Assembly (NCBI RefSeq): GCF_026625145.1
Contig: NZ_CP113088.1
Coordinates: 1,302,001-1,366,000 of the forward strand
Origin: Lacinutrix neustonica
Lineage (GTDB): Bacteria; Bacteroidota; Bacteroidia; Flavobacteriales; Flavobacteriaceae
Direction: 5' to 3'
DNA length: 64,000 bases
The notes below the pieces were generated by a model that was not told the DNA's origin, did no database searches, and saw nothing but the letters and a program-made list of their open reading frames with translations. The position numbers were made by a program, and so were the translations under genes. Positions within the stretch are counted from its first letter, which is position 1. Each line of letters starts with the position of its first letter. Shown here piece after piece: positions 50,580-59,540 of the stretch.

Positions 50580-51573
50580 TTAACAAGATGGTCTCATTTG
50601 ATTGCGTTTTTCAGCTAACAGAATAATTAAATCTACTTTTAACTCTGCTTTAATATCATCTCGCTGGTTCAAGTCTGTATATTTAGCTTTATCATCTACA
50701 ACTTTCTTAACCTCTTTAGCAAGAGGTATCAATTTATTCTCTCGGATAATTAAAATCATATTTATGCGCTATGGCTTTTAAAATATCATAAAAGGCTTTT
50801 TCCTCTAAATCGATACCCAAGTCTTGAAAAGTGTTTTTTTCTTTTCTAAGTTCATGATATAAATCGATTATTTCATTTGTAAAATCTTCTAGAACGTTAC
50901 TCTGTAGAATATCAGATTCTTTTCTTTCATTATATTTATCAACAATACTTTTGAACTTTTCAGAAAAATCTATGCCTTGTATTTTATTAGTTTTCTTTAA
51001 CTCATCTATTGCTTTCAATAAGAGCTGTTTTAAAAGTTTAATTTTAGTATTGGGTAGTTTTATTTTTTCGATTTTAGCTAAATAAGCTTCATCAAAAATA
51101 TCTATTTCCTTTTGTGTGTCTTCACCTAGTTTAAAAATCTCTTCTACACCATCACTTTTTAAAGCCTCTTTTATAAGTTCTCTAACCTTAGCATTCATTT
51201 GTGATGTATCTGGCGCATTGCCTTTGGTTAATTTAAAAACAATAGAACGAATCGCTAAGTAAAAATGAATGCAATCTTTCTGAATGTCTGTAAACGTTTC
51301 ACTGCCACAACAAATATTATAAGCAGCTTTTAAACGCTTTACAATATTCATAAATCGGGTTTCTATGTTTTTGGTAAGCTGCACATATTCTGCACCATTA
51401 TTTAAACATTCTAATTGCTTGATACCAACTCCGGAAAAATAACCTGAAGCATCAAACTCATGGAACAGTTTTGCTAACAAATCTAATTGGTCTTTAACAA
51501 CAACTATAGAGGTTTCTATATCTTCAAAGTTCTGCCCATCAACCGCAGAATACTGTTTTAATGCCAAGTTCAT
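50580..51573 (-). CDS. Orphan C-terminal fragment of a type I restriction HsdR subunit (frame broken once)
   Basis: About 331 residues that match only the helical C-terminal region of HsdR (DUF3387). Before the break at 50740-50745 (TATCCGAGAGAA where TATCC-N-GAGAA is needed) it reads HKYDFNYP; after it, ENKLIPLAKEVKKVVDDKAKY and RDDIKAELKVDLIILLAEK, the typical HsdR end. The motor (DEAD/helicase) and nuclease parts are missing and no hsdM or hsdS is in the window. It may be a remnant of a lost restriction system, or a gene reused alone. The span 3n+1 supports the break. The start at 51573 lies 27 bp from the PH-like gene; the frame stays open into that gene. Confidence 0.7.
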
Positions 51574-51599
51574 CTGCTTTTTAAACCCTATACAATCGC

Positions 51600-51977
51600 T
51601 TACATTACTTTTTCAGCCAAATACTTTTGTACCTCGTACACATCAATGCTTTTATTAAACTTTTTACTTACCGAGGGCATGTTTTCACTTGATATCCAGA
51701 TCTTTAATTCGGCATCCAAATCGAAGGTTCCCGAGGTTTCTAATGAAAATCTAGAAATACTTTTATAAGGCATAGACTTGTATTCAACTTTACTTCCTGT
51801 TACGCCTTGTACGTCTATTAGTATTAATCGTTTGTTGGTAAACATAAATACGTCTCTAAACAGCTTAAAACCGAGTTCTATTTGCTCGTTATCTGTTAAT
51901 AACCGCCCGTATTTCTCGTTGAGTTGTTCTGCAGATACTTCGCTCGCGTTTCCTAATATTTTATTTAATAATCCCAT
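51600..51977 (-). CDS. PH-like (bPH/YokE-type) small protein
   Basis: 125 residues from MGLLNKILGNASEVS (start 51977; an ATG 51 bp upstream gives an unrelated leader). Middle: LLTDNEQIELGFKLFRDVFMFTNKRLILIDVQGVTGSKVEYKSMPYKSISRFSLETSGTFD, the bacterial Pleckstrin-homology pattern with FTNKRLILIDVQG. Such proteins bind lipids or proteins at membranes. It is close to the HsdR fragment and the Cys-cluster gene, all on the same strand. The frame is intact. Confidence 0.75.
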   Translation of the reverse strand: MGLLNKILGNASEVSAEQLNEKYGRLLTDNEQIELGFKLFRDVFMFTNKRLILIDVQGVTGSKVEYKSMPYKSISRFSLETSGTFDLDAELKIWISSENMPSVSKKFNKSIDVYEVQKYLAEKVM

Positions 51978-51999
51978 GCGTTTTGTTTTTAATTTATAA

Positions 52000-52356
52000 T
52001 TAATGTTGATAGCATCTTTGATTAGCATTTTTTGTTTTGCGCTTACAGCGTTTCTTAGCTTTGGTTTTACCAGTACATTGTTTTGCTGTTACTGTTCTTA
52101 CCGGTGTAGTACTTTGTTTGTTTTCTAACAATCCATTGGTTGCTGACGTTTGCGTATTAGGCTTACAAACAGAACAGGCAGAAAACCCAAGCGCTTTTGC
52201 TTTTTCAAGCGTGTATGCCTTTTTAGAATACTTTAAATAGCGACAACTGGAGGTATGGTATTTTTCTCCTGTTTTGGTCGTGTAAACGGTTTGACTTATT
52301 GCGGTGTTTACAAATGCAAAGGATAGTATTACTAATAAAAGTTTTAAGGGTTTCAT
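52000..52356 (-). CDS. Secreted small protein with Ada-like and DUF5763-like Cys/His modules
   Basis: 118 residues. Signal peptide ends NTAISQ. First module: KYHTSSCRYLKYSKKAYTLEKAKALGFSACSVCKP, a His/Cys pattern as in Ada-type zinc-binding domains. Second module: QCTGKTKAKKRCKRKTKNANQRCYQH, a CxxxTxxxxxC...CxxH pattern seen in small zinc-knuckle proteins. The nuclease gene upstream on the same strand (18 bp away) may be its partner. No enzymatic residue is seen. The frame is intact. Confidence 0.65.
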   Translation of the reverse strand: MKPLKLLLVILSFAFVNTAISQTVYTTKTGEKYHTSSCRYLKYSKKAYTLEKAKALGFSACSVCKPNTQTSATNGLLENKQSTTPVRTVTAKQCTGKTKAKKRCKRKTKNANQRCYQH

Positions 52357-52374
52357 TTAAACTTATGCCGATTT

Positions 52375-52906
52375 TTAATCCTTTTTTTGATTTTGTTTTT
52401 TCAATCGATAGGCTTCTTTTTTATTCGCGCGCCATTGCCAAGGCGCAATAGCCTGTGGCTCTTGCCATAACCCCACTTTATCTTTTCTCGCTTTGTCCTC
52501 TAGGCCTTGTAAGATAGTATCTTTTGAGTATTTTAAATAATGCCAGGCCAATCCGTTTTTAACTAACTCTTGATTAAGGTTTATAGAATCGCCATAGAAC
52601 ACATTGGCAATTAAACGCCGGTATCTATCTTTTTTTAAGACTTGAACTGTTACTTTTTTACTAAAAATAGCTGCTGAAACAAATTCCTTTGCCTTCATGG
52701 AATACGCTTGCTTTTTTTCTCGGGCAGTCTATATTTGCTAACCTTACTTTAACAGTTGTTGAATCTTTTGTTAACAATTTAAAGGTGTCGCCATCCATGA
52801 TACCAACGACTTTGCCAGTAAGGATTGTTGGTTTAGCCTTTTCTGAAATGCTAAATGCTAATAACAGAACTAAAAGTGATAATGAGGATAACCAAAGCTT
52901 AGACAT
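52375..52906 (-). CDS. Staphylococcal-nuclease (SNase)-like protein (frame broken once)
   Basis: About 177 residues. Hydrophobic leader (about 3-20), then the OB fold GKVVGIMDGDTFKLL, VRLANIDCPE (catalytic Arg and Glu), KKDRYRRLIANVFYG (second Arg), GLAWHYLKYS. The frame break at 52718-52723 (TGCCCGAGAAA where TGCCC-N-GAAA is needed) falls exactly at the catalytic Glu; joining the frames restores it. The span is 3n+1. It probably degrades extracellular or periplasmic DNA/RNA. It is downstream of the VWA/TerB operon, 20 bp away, on the same strand. Confidence 0.85.
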
Positions 52907-52925
52907 AGGATATATAATTTAACTA

Positions 52926-53836
52926 CTAATTTAAAATAAAATCTTTGATGATTTTATCCATATTTGAAGGCAAGGCCGCCGATTTAATTACATATCTATT
53001 TACTTTCATAGCATCAAACCAGTCACTCCAATATTTTTTAATTACTTCTTCTTCGTATGGGTTTTTTGTATCCGGATTAATACCTAAAACTAATATCTCA
53101 AGATTTGATAAATCGTTATTTGCTGGTATAAACCCAAATTGCTTTTCAGCTATATCATTTTCCCAATCTTTAGTATTTAACTTAAAACTTCTTATCACTT
53201 GAGGTGTTAGATAAGAGGTTAGCTTAGCTTCTTTCATTTTTGTGTCTTTATGGTATATATAACCATCTGTTAAAACAATTAAAATATTTCTGAAATTTTC
53301 ATCAACACAGTAATCATTAACTTTTGTTTTAAAAAACCGCCAAGTATCAGATCCCACGTACTTATTGTCCGCAATTGCCAGATCATATATTTTTTGAGGT
53401 TTTGAAGCATAACTTTCTTTAATATTGTCAAGAATAGGTAAAGTTACATTCTTTCTATTAAGACTATACTTTAAGCTATTAGAAATAGAATTGATATTTT
53501 GATTACTAGGTTCGGATCAAAATACAATTGTATTTTATCTTTAATAGCTCTAACCTTTTTCCCTCTTACATGCATGTCAAAAGCTTCGGATACAGATTTA
53601 ATATAAGCAACATCTCTTTGATAATATTCCATTGCACTATTGGGATGTTTCTCAGGACTTATCCTATCTGATAAGTCTAATAAAAAACTAATATTTAGGT
53701 TATCGTTAGACTTATGTGATACTACTTCTTCTAAGTGTTCTTCAATATCAATTCCATATTCTTTAGCATCTTCTTTACAAGACGCTAAAACAACAAGTAC
53801 TAACAAAAACAATTTGTTTATTTTTTTTTTCATCAT
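52926..53836 (-). CDS. VWA-like lipoprotein (frame broken once), third gene of the TerB-like operon
   Basis: About 303 residues. Lipobox LVVLASC near residue 20 (start 53836, MMKKKINKLF). The mature part begins with NISFLLDLSDRIS, a von Willebrand-like first strand with DxS-type metal residues, and later NILIVLTDGYIYHKD, the LTDG strand. LEILVLGINPD is a further beta strand. The break is at 53511-53515 (GATCCGAACC where GATCC-N-GAACC is needed, LYFDP-EPSNQN). The span 3n+2 supports a deletion. It may be a surface adhesion/scaffold protein. Its gene starts 2 bp after the stop of the coiled-coil gene. Confidence 0.7.
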
Positions 53837-53837
53837 T

Positions 53838-55097
53838 TTATATTTTTTCAAATATTATATTCTGAACTTCAATATCCTTAAGATTTAATTCGTTAAGATG
53901 GTTTGAAGCAACAGTTTCACAATTTTCTCTAATTGCATCCAGCTGCTTTATTGGAAATTGCAATTCTGAATTAATAGCCTGAAACCAGCCTTCAACATAT
54001 TGATAATGATAATGTAGATATTCCTTTACTGGAAAAATAAACCCATCTATTTTTGATTGTAATTCTGTTATTTTCCCTTTTATAGCTGTAACCTCTTGTT
54101 GCACATTATCAATAAGAATAGCTAATTCTTCTCTCTTTTTTATTGCATTCTTTATTGTCTCTTTCTGATTCACAATAAATACCTTTATTTTATCTACATT
54201 CTCATGCTCTTTCATCACAAAATCAAACACTAAACCCCAAATAATATAGACTACAAATCCAGCAAAAATAATCCCCCAAAAATTAACACTACTTAATGCA
54301 TCTGTAGGGGAAAACTGTTGTCCAAGCACTGCATCATATAAAAAAATTTTCTTTTCAATTAAGTACGCTAAAATCACATCAAACATGAATGTTAAAACAT
54401 ATAGCGATCCAATTTTCACGAATGCTTGCCATCCTTTTATTTTATGAAACATATGCACTAAATAACCAAGCCCCATAAAAACAAACGGTAAAGTCCCTAC
54501 AAAAATAGCTTCTAACCATCCATCACTTATAGCTTTACCTAATGCATTTGCATCAAAAATAGCAGCAGACAAACTATCAGTTTCAAAATCTTTAAAGAAA
54601 GCAGAGTATGTTGCAGATATATAAAAGACAAAAAGGTAAATTGTTATTGGTAACAACAGAAATAACCCAATATAAAATTGAGCTTTTGGTCGTTTATCCG
54701 AATCTATACCATATTTATCAGGATGTTGCTTAACATCAATAATCTCGAATTTAGACTTATCAATGGAGCTCTGAATAACTTTTATTTGATCTTCGTAAAT
54801 AGATTTAGCTGTTTCTCTTTTTTTAAGTTCTGTACGTTCTCGTTCTTGAGACTCTACATAAGGTTGTTTCAAGACCTTCTGCTCATTAAGCTGTTTTCTG
54901 CAAAGGTTTTCAAAAGTGTTAAATAAGTTATGTAATCCCATTCCAAATGTTAATGGATTACCATCAGCTTTCTTAGATGCTCCATATCCACTTTGATAAT
55001 AAGTTATCCTAACCTGCTCCCTAGCCTCTTCTGTGTTCTCAGTTTCAAACTTACTTGGTTCGCTATTTTTTAATTTAAATAATTTTTTTAATTGCAC
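53838..55097 (-). CDS. Four-TM membrane protein with C-terminal coiled coil, second gene of the TerB-like operon
   Basis: 419 residues. Basic N-terminal cytosolic part (about 1-140, with charged helix ERERTELKKRETAKSIYEDQI), TMs near 145-168, 195-217, 226-247, 273-297, then a coiled coil (about 310-360: VNQKETIKNAIKKREELAILIDNVQQEVTAIKGKITEL) and a helical tail. No known family was recognised. It is in an operon with the TerB-like gene upstream (6 bp gap) and the VWA lipoprotein downstream. It could couple a cytosolic TerB-like protein to a surface VWA protein. The frame is intact. Confidence 0.65.
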   Translation of the reverse strand: MQLKKLFKLKNSEPSKFETENTEEAREQVRITYYQSGYGASKKADGNPLTFGMGLHNLFNTFENLCRKQLNEQKVLKQPYVESQERERTELKKRETAKSIYEDQIKVIQSSIDKSKFEIIDVKQHPDKYGIDSDKRPKAQFYIGLFLLLPITIYLFVFYISATYSAFFKDFETDSLSAAIFDANALGKAISDGWLEAIFVGTLPFVFMGLGYLVHMFHKIKGWQAFVKIGSLYVLTFMFDVILAYLIEKKIFLYDAVLGQQFSPTDALSSVNFWGIIFAGFVVYIIWGLVFDFVMKEHENVDKIKVFIVNQKETIKNAIKKREELAILIDNVQQEVTAIKGKITELQSKIDGFIFPVKEYLHYHYQYVEGWFQAINSELQFPIKQLDAIRENCETVASNHLNELNLKDIEVQNIIFEKI

Positions 55098-55103
55098 CCA
55101 TAA

Positions 55104-55495
55104 TTACGAATTTATATCTCTTATAATATCTTCTTTATTAATACCCTTTTTAGCAGAGTCCAATAAATAATCTGCCAATTCGATAATATTCTCATCTAAA
55201 AACTCGAATTTTTTACAATACTTTTTTAGTGTATTATATTCATCGTCCGTCACTTTTCCATCAGCCCAAATCATCACAGCCAAATCATATAAATATTCTA
55301 CTCGTAACTCTAAAGCTTCGGAATGGATGAATCGTGGGAAGGATTTAGTAAAATGTCATTTAGTTGTTCTTTTGTCAGTCCCCGTTCTTCTGCAAACTTA
55401 TAGAGCATTTGCATTTCAAGGATATCGAAATTATCATCTGAAAAAGCAATTTGATAGAGCCTTAAAAAGTGACTTTTTAATTCGGTTGATATCAT
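55104..55495 (-). CDS. TerB-like helical protein (frame broken once), first gene of the operon
   Basis: About 130 residues. Start at 55495 (MISTELKSHFLRLYQIAFSDDN); an upstream ATG would add an unrelated basic leader. Two repeated acidic helix hairpins (IAFSDDNFDILEMQMLYKFA, AVMIWADGKVTDDEYNTLKKYC) are the TerB/DjlA-N type pattern with D-D-x-D metal-like positions. The break is at 55317-55321 (ATTCCGAAGC where ATTCC-N-GAAGC is needed). The span 3n+2 supports a deletion. TerB proteins are linked to tellurite resistance and phage/colicin stress; here it heads a three-gene operon. Confidence 0.7.
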
Positions 55496-55554
55496 AATTA
55501 GTTTGATTTGTGGTTTTAGATGGATTCTATTAAAATAATTTTGTTTTTTTTTGT

Positions 55555-55602
55555 ACAACTCACATTTTCGCTGGTATTACAACCATTCACGCACTGCTCT
55601 TA
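55555..55602 (-). promoter_or_regulatory. Shared upstream element, copy near the TerB-like operon
   Basis: The minus strand reads ATACCAGCGAAAATGTGAGTTG, matching ATACCAGTGAAAAAGTGAATTG at 56853-56874 at 19 of 22 positions. It lies 70 bp upstream of the TerB-like start. Confidence 0.5.
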
Positions 55603-55713
55603 TAGACTGATGTCATTTTCTAGATAATTCCTTCGTTCCTTATCACTTTTAATGCTAGTGCTTTTATATTGCCCATATTTTAAAATTCTGTTCTCAAACT
55701 CTAAAAGTATACC

Positions 55714-55750
55714 TTAAAAACAAAGAACCCTTACGGTTTTCCGTAAGGGT
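55714..55750 (-). terminator. Terminator with CCTTACGG stem (after the gene at 55815)
   Basis: Perfect stem ACCCTTACGG-TTTT-CCGTAAGGGT with TTCTTTGTTTTT following on the minus strand. The same stem recurs at 57034-57053. Confidence 0.75.
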
Positions 55751-55814
55751 GGAAAGTATGCTGTATTAGATTCCTCCTTAACAATTACTCATACAAGTGC
55801 TTCCAAAGTGTTTT

Positions 55815-56717
55815 TTATTTAAAGGTCACTAACTGCGTATCTTTTTCTGGTTCTAAACTCCAATAAGTATACTCATCGTCGCCTTTGTACCACCGATAGC
55901 GTGCTTGTTTAAATCGGTACATCTTTAATGATTCTCGAATTTGGTTTTGAAAGTCTTTCTTGTTTTTATTCGCCGCGAAAATCCCTCCTGTAAGATTAAT
56001 ATATGTACTACCAAAGCCACTCGAATACACGTTAATATCATTACTCCAAAGCTTATCAGCCATAATTTTAGCATATTCTTTTCTCATTTTTGGAAACTCC
56101 CGAACTTGAAGATTTACCACTTTATTTTTAAGGGTTTTAGCCAATTTCCGGATTTCAGGAGCTTCATATTTTTCGCCATCTTCGATTATTTTAGCCCAAG
56201 CTCCGAATAGAATGAGTTCCATTTGCAAAGCATCTACACTTCCTTTATAAGAAGAAAAGTCAACACCTTCTGTAATGGCTGCTATTTCTCTTTCCAACTG
56301 TTTTTTTTGTTCTATCTCATTGGTTTCACGCGCCTTTTTTTTGGCTGCTTCTTTAGCCAATAGCTTTTGTTCTTTTTCCATAGTTATTAAACTATCTGCT
56401 TTAATAATGAGGTATTGTGCTTCTTTATAGCCTGTGTCTGTTGGTTTGATTTTAGATAATCCTGATTTCGCAAGTTTATAATTTCCGGTGTTCAAATGTT
56501 CTTTTGAAGCTGCTATTTTTTCTTCAAAAGTTTGTTCAGGTATTGCCATTCCAAATAAAACCCAAAGCGCGAAATTTAGAACAAACCAAATGCCAAAAAT
56601 TTTAATTCTATTGGGATATTTGCTCCATTTCATAATCATTTCAGGTTTAACCATTCCGATTATAAAAACTACAAATAATACACCTATCATAAGAAAAAGT
56701 AAAATTGGTAAAATCAT
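55815..56717 (-). CDS. Membrane-anchored helical protein of unknown function
   Basis: 300 residues. TMs at about 2-22 and 41-58, then a short TPR-like part (NTGNYKLAKSGLSKIKPTDTGYKEAQYLIIKA), a charged coiled coil (about 112-150, EKEQKLLAKEAAKKKARETNEIEQKKQ), and a C-terminal globular part (VNLQVREFPKMRKEYAKIMADKLWSNDINV) ending WSLEPEKDTQLVTFK. Not recognised as a family. It stands alone between two hairpins of the same stem and the two shared upstream elements. The frame is intact. Confidence 0.6.
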   Translation of the reverse strand: MILPILLFLMIGVLFVVFIIGMVKPEMIMKWSKYPNRIKIFGIWFVLNFALWVLFGMAIPEQTFEEKIAASKEHLNTGNYKLAKSGLSKIKPTDTGYKEAQYLIIKADSLITMEKEQKLLAKEAAKKKARETNEIEQKKQLEREIAAITEGVDFSSYKGSVDALQMELILFGAWAKIIEDGEKYEAPEIRKLAKTLKNKVVNLQVREFPKMRKEYAKIMADKLWSNDINVYSSGFGSTYINLTGGIFAANKNKKDFQNQIRESLKMYRFKQARYRWYKGDDEYTYWSLEPEKDTQLVTFK

Positions 56718-56852
56718 AAAGTTTGTTTTTTGTGTTTAATGTTTAGATACAGATGTCTTACTCATAAATTTATGTACTCAAATACACCATAGTGCTTTCT
56801 TAGTGCTTAAAAACACCTTGAATTCTCATGAGTTTTTACAGCCATTTTTTTT

Positions 56853-56890
56853 GCAATTCACTTTTTCACTGGTATTTATCCATAGGCTGG
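56853..56890 (-). promoter_or_regulatory. Shared upstream element, copy near the gene at 55815-56717
   Basis: The minus strand reads AAATACCAGTGAAAAAGTGAATTG; the related copy is at 55555-55602. In both places it stands about 150 bp downstream (minus strand) of a CCTTACGG hairpin. Confidence 0.5.
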
Positions 56891-57026
56891 CATGCTCTTT
56901 TGTGTCCTTACCACATCCTGTATTGTTTCCCTTTTGCCCTTTGTGTACTATTGCTGTTGGTGTGTGTTTTACTGCCATAATGTTTAGCTTGTATTGTTTA
57001 ATACTTCAAACTTAACCCTTGAAAAC
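56891..57026. other. Spacer of the duplicated intergenic unit, no gene seen
   Basis: Between the terminator and the shared element; T-rich. It matches the corresponding spacer at 55603-55713 only in its right part (TCAAACT...TTGAAAACAAA against TCAAACTCTAAAAG...TTAAAAACAAAG). Confidence 0.4.
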
Positions 57027-57053
57027 AAAAAAACCTTACGGAAAACCGTAAGG
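57027..57053 (-). terminator. Terminator of the two-component operon (CCTTACGG stem)
   Basis: The minus strand reads CCTTACGG-TTTT-CCGTAAGG followed by TTTTTTTG. It is about 155 bp after the response regulator stop. Confidence 0.75.
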
Positions 57054-57209
57054 CCTTTTCTTGGTTAAAACAATTGATTAATAGCTTCTTTGCATTGATT
57101 ATTAGCTAAGCACAGCTTTAAGTTGTAAACTTAGGTGCATTTTATTCCCTATCGTTACGGTAACCCGTAAAGGGCTAAAATAAATGGCCTTTAAAAGAAG
57201 TAAACTAAA

Positions 57210-57875
57210 TTATATCAAACCTAAATCCTTCATCTTAGCAACTAAGTGCGTTACATTATCAGCCTTAAATTGAATGCGGAGTTTATTTAAGCGTTTCTCT
57301 ATAGAGCTTACACTACTGGGTGAGATATTATTGGTTATAAAATACCTGCTTACCCCTTTTTGGTCTAAACCATGAGAAAGCTGGTTAACCAATGCTATAT
57401 CATAATCGTCTATCTCTAGATTAGACTTCTGACTTAAAGCTTGAGAAACTTGAGGCGAAACAAAACATTCGTTTTGGAAGACCTTAATAATGGCTTGGTT
57501 AATTTCAATTAAACCACGCCTGCCCTTGCAAACGTAAGCATTCGTTTTGGCTGTTTGAATTAGAAACCGTACTCTTTGCAACCGGTCTTCTACAGAATAT
57601 ACAATGACTTTAAGCTCCGGATAATTTTCCTTAATAAATGTAATTAGTGCATCTCCAGATTCTAGTTTTTGTTCACGATAATCTGTTTTAAATGACAAGT
57701 CTGTAATCACCAAATCGAAAGGCGCTTTATCTAAAATAGCCCGTTTAATTTTAAGAACGGCATCATCACAATATTGCACTTGCTCTACAGCATTTATACC
57801 TAATGCAGCTAACACTGATGTTACCCCTTGATTAATACTTCCTAAATCGTCTGCAATTAAAACTTTTTTAAACAT
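57210..57875 (-). CDS. LuxR-type response regulator
   Basis: 221 residues. REC domain: VLIADDLGSINQG (acidic pair, about 6-9), phospho-acceptor D59 in LVITDLSF, VIVYSV, CKGRRG with the conserved lysine. The C-terminal half holds a helix-turn-helix with VSRYFITNNISPSSVSSIEKRLNKLRIQFKADN, shorter and more divergent than NarL/LuxR. It is expected to be phosphorylated by the histidine kinase encoded 3 bp upstream on the same strand. Candidate operator: the palindrome at 59817. The frame is intact. Confidence 0.8.
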   Translation of the reverse strand: MFKKVLIADDLGSINQGVTSVLAALGINAVEQVQYCDDAVLKIKRAILDKAPFDLVITDLSFKTDYREQKLESGDALITFIKENYPELKVIVYSVEDRLQRVRFLIQTAKTNAYVCKGRRGLIEINQAIIKVFQNECFVSPQVSQALSQKSNLEIDDYDIALVNQLSHGLDQKGVSRYFITNNISPSSVSSIEKRLNKLRIQFKADNVTHLVAKMKDLGLI

Positions 57876-57878
57876 ACG

Positions 57879-59513
57879 TTACACTCTTATTTTTGCTGTA
57901 AACCCTTCATTTTTTTCTGATTCAAAAGTAAATATTCCATTAATAGATTGAATACGGTTTTCCACATTAGCAAGACCATTGCCTCTTTTAAGAACCTGAC
58001 CTTTACCATTATCGTTATAATCTATTGTGATTTTTCGGTTTTGTTTACCAAACTTTATAACAACTATGGTAGCTTCGCTATGCTTCTTCATATTTATCAT
58101 TAATTCCTGAAGCACTCTGTAAATTATTGTTTTCTTAATAGTAGAAACCTCTTGCCATGCAATCTTAGATAAATCTTTAGTAATAATACTTACCGTATCA
58201 TTTTTATAGTTTAACAATAAATCTGATAGTATGTTATCAAAAGTATCGTTAAGTTCAATCGCGCTATTTTCGTTAGAAATGTCTCTTGTTCTATTGTAGA
58301 TACTTTCCAAATCATCAAGTACTTCCTCTTTATAATCGGTATTACTTTGCAGTTTAGTCATGACGTGATACATATCATTAGCAACTTCATCGTGAACTCT
58401 TTTAGAAATACGTGTTTCAGTTTTATAGACTTCTTGTAATTTTTGTTTTTTATGTCTAACGTTTAGTATAAAGAATATAGAGAGTCCAATACTAAAAATA
58501 AGTACTGCTATAAACTGATAGAACTGTCTATTTGCTTTTTCTTCTTGCGTTTTTATTTCGCTTTTAACCACATTATATTTTAATAATGCAAACTTATTTT
58601 GGCTTTGGTTTTTAGCTTTCTGCAAACTGTCGCTTAAACTAAAATATTCGTTAGCTACAGCATAATCTCCTGAATCCATTCTTAATCCGGAAGCATCTAA
58701 TTTGTAGGATAAACTATTTATTAGACGCGCAACATTATAAGCCTTTATAGCATAGGCCGTGGCTTGTAAAGAATCCTTCGTACTTAAATAGTACTTTGAC
58801 AAATTTCGATAACTAGGATAGAGCTCAGAACTGTTTTTAGATTGTTTTCTTAACTCTAAAGCTTTATGCAGATAAGGCAAAGCGTTTTCCTTATTTAATC
58901 TTAATTTAATATGGCCTAAGTTATCAATTACCCTCGCTATTTCCATTGTATCCCTTACTCTGAAAAACATCTTAGAGGCCTTTAAAAGTGTTTGCTCCGC
59001 TTCATTTAATTTATTTTCATCTTTTAAGATATTGGATATATTATTATAAATAACCAAACTGTCTTCAGACTTTTCAATTAACACCAATGCCTCATTATAC
59101 TTTTTAATGGCTTCAGAATATAATTGCTTCTCTTTATAGACTTTACCTAAAAGATTTAATAAGCTTATTCTTAAATAATTAGTATACTCAGTACGATCAA
59201 GTTTATCTAAAAGCAATAATGCTTTTACAGAAGCAACTTCACTTTCATCATAAAAACCCATCTTAAAATCAATTTTTGAAAGAAAGTATAAATTATAAGC
59301 TTGAGCTTGCTTATTACCATTTTTTTTATTCAAGACTAAATCTTTTTTAAAAAACAGGTAGGCCTTTGAAAGATTGCTTTGCGATTGCACGAAATCAATA
59401 CTTTTTGTATAGTAATTTAAACTATCTATAGACTCTTGGGTAAATCCAACTTTAAAAAAAAACAAAATAAATACAGATAAAAAAAAGAGGAATGAATTTT
59501 TTAATGATTTCAT
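57879..59513 (-). CDS. TPR histidine kinase (HisKA_3-like)
   Basis: 544 residues. Signal-like hydrophobic N-terminus (about 1-25), periplasmic TPR repeats (about 50-310), one TM (about 335-357, FIAVLIFSIGLSIFFILNV), then the dimerisation/H-box SKRVHDEVANDMYHVMTKL (His in KRVHDE) and a HATPase_c domain (NMKKHSEATIVVIKFGKQNRKITIDYNDNGKGQVLKRGNGLANVENRIQ). It phosphorylates the adjacent LuxR-type regulator. The upstream polyproline lipoprotein is 27 bp away. The frame is intact. Confidence 0.85.
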   Translation of the reverse strand: MKSLKNSFLFFLSVFILFFFKVGFTQESIDSLNYYTKSIDFVQSQSNLSKAYLFFKKDLVLNKKNGNKQAQAYNLYFLSKIDFKMGFYDESEVASVKALLLLDKLDRTEYTNYLRISLLNLLGKVYKEKQLYSEAIKKYNEALVLIEKSEDSLVIYNNISNILKDENKLNEAEQTLLKASKMFFRVRDTMEIARVIDNLGHIKLRLNKENALPYLHKALELRKQSKNSSELYPSYRNLSKYYLSTKDSLQATAYAIKAYNVARLINSLSYKLDASGLRMDSGDYAVANEYFSLSDSLQKAKNQSQNKFALLKYNVVKSEIKTQEEKANRQFYQFIAVLIFSIGLSIFFILNVRHKKQKLQEVYKTETRISKRVHDEVANDMYHVMTKLQSNTDYKEEVLDDLESIYNRTRDISNENSAIELNDTFDNILSDLLLNYKNDTVSIITKDLSKIAWQEVSTIKKTIIYRVLQELMINMKKHSEATIVVIKFGKQNRKITIDYNDNGKGQVLKRGNGLANVENRIQSINGIFTFESEKNEGFTAKIRV

Positions 59514-59540
59514 TCCTCTAAAATAGAAACTAATTTTTAG

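Noticed and set aside
56803-57015. + strand ORF of 70 codons
   Set aside because: Lies across the duplicated non-coding unit; Phe/Leu-rich with no family sign.
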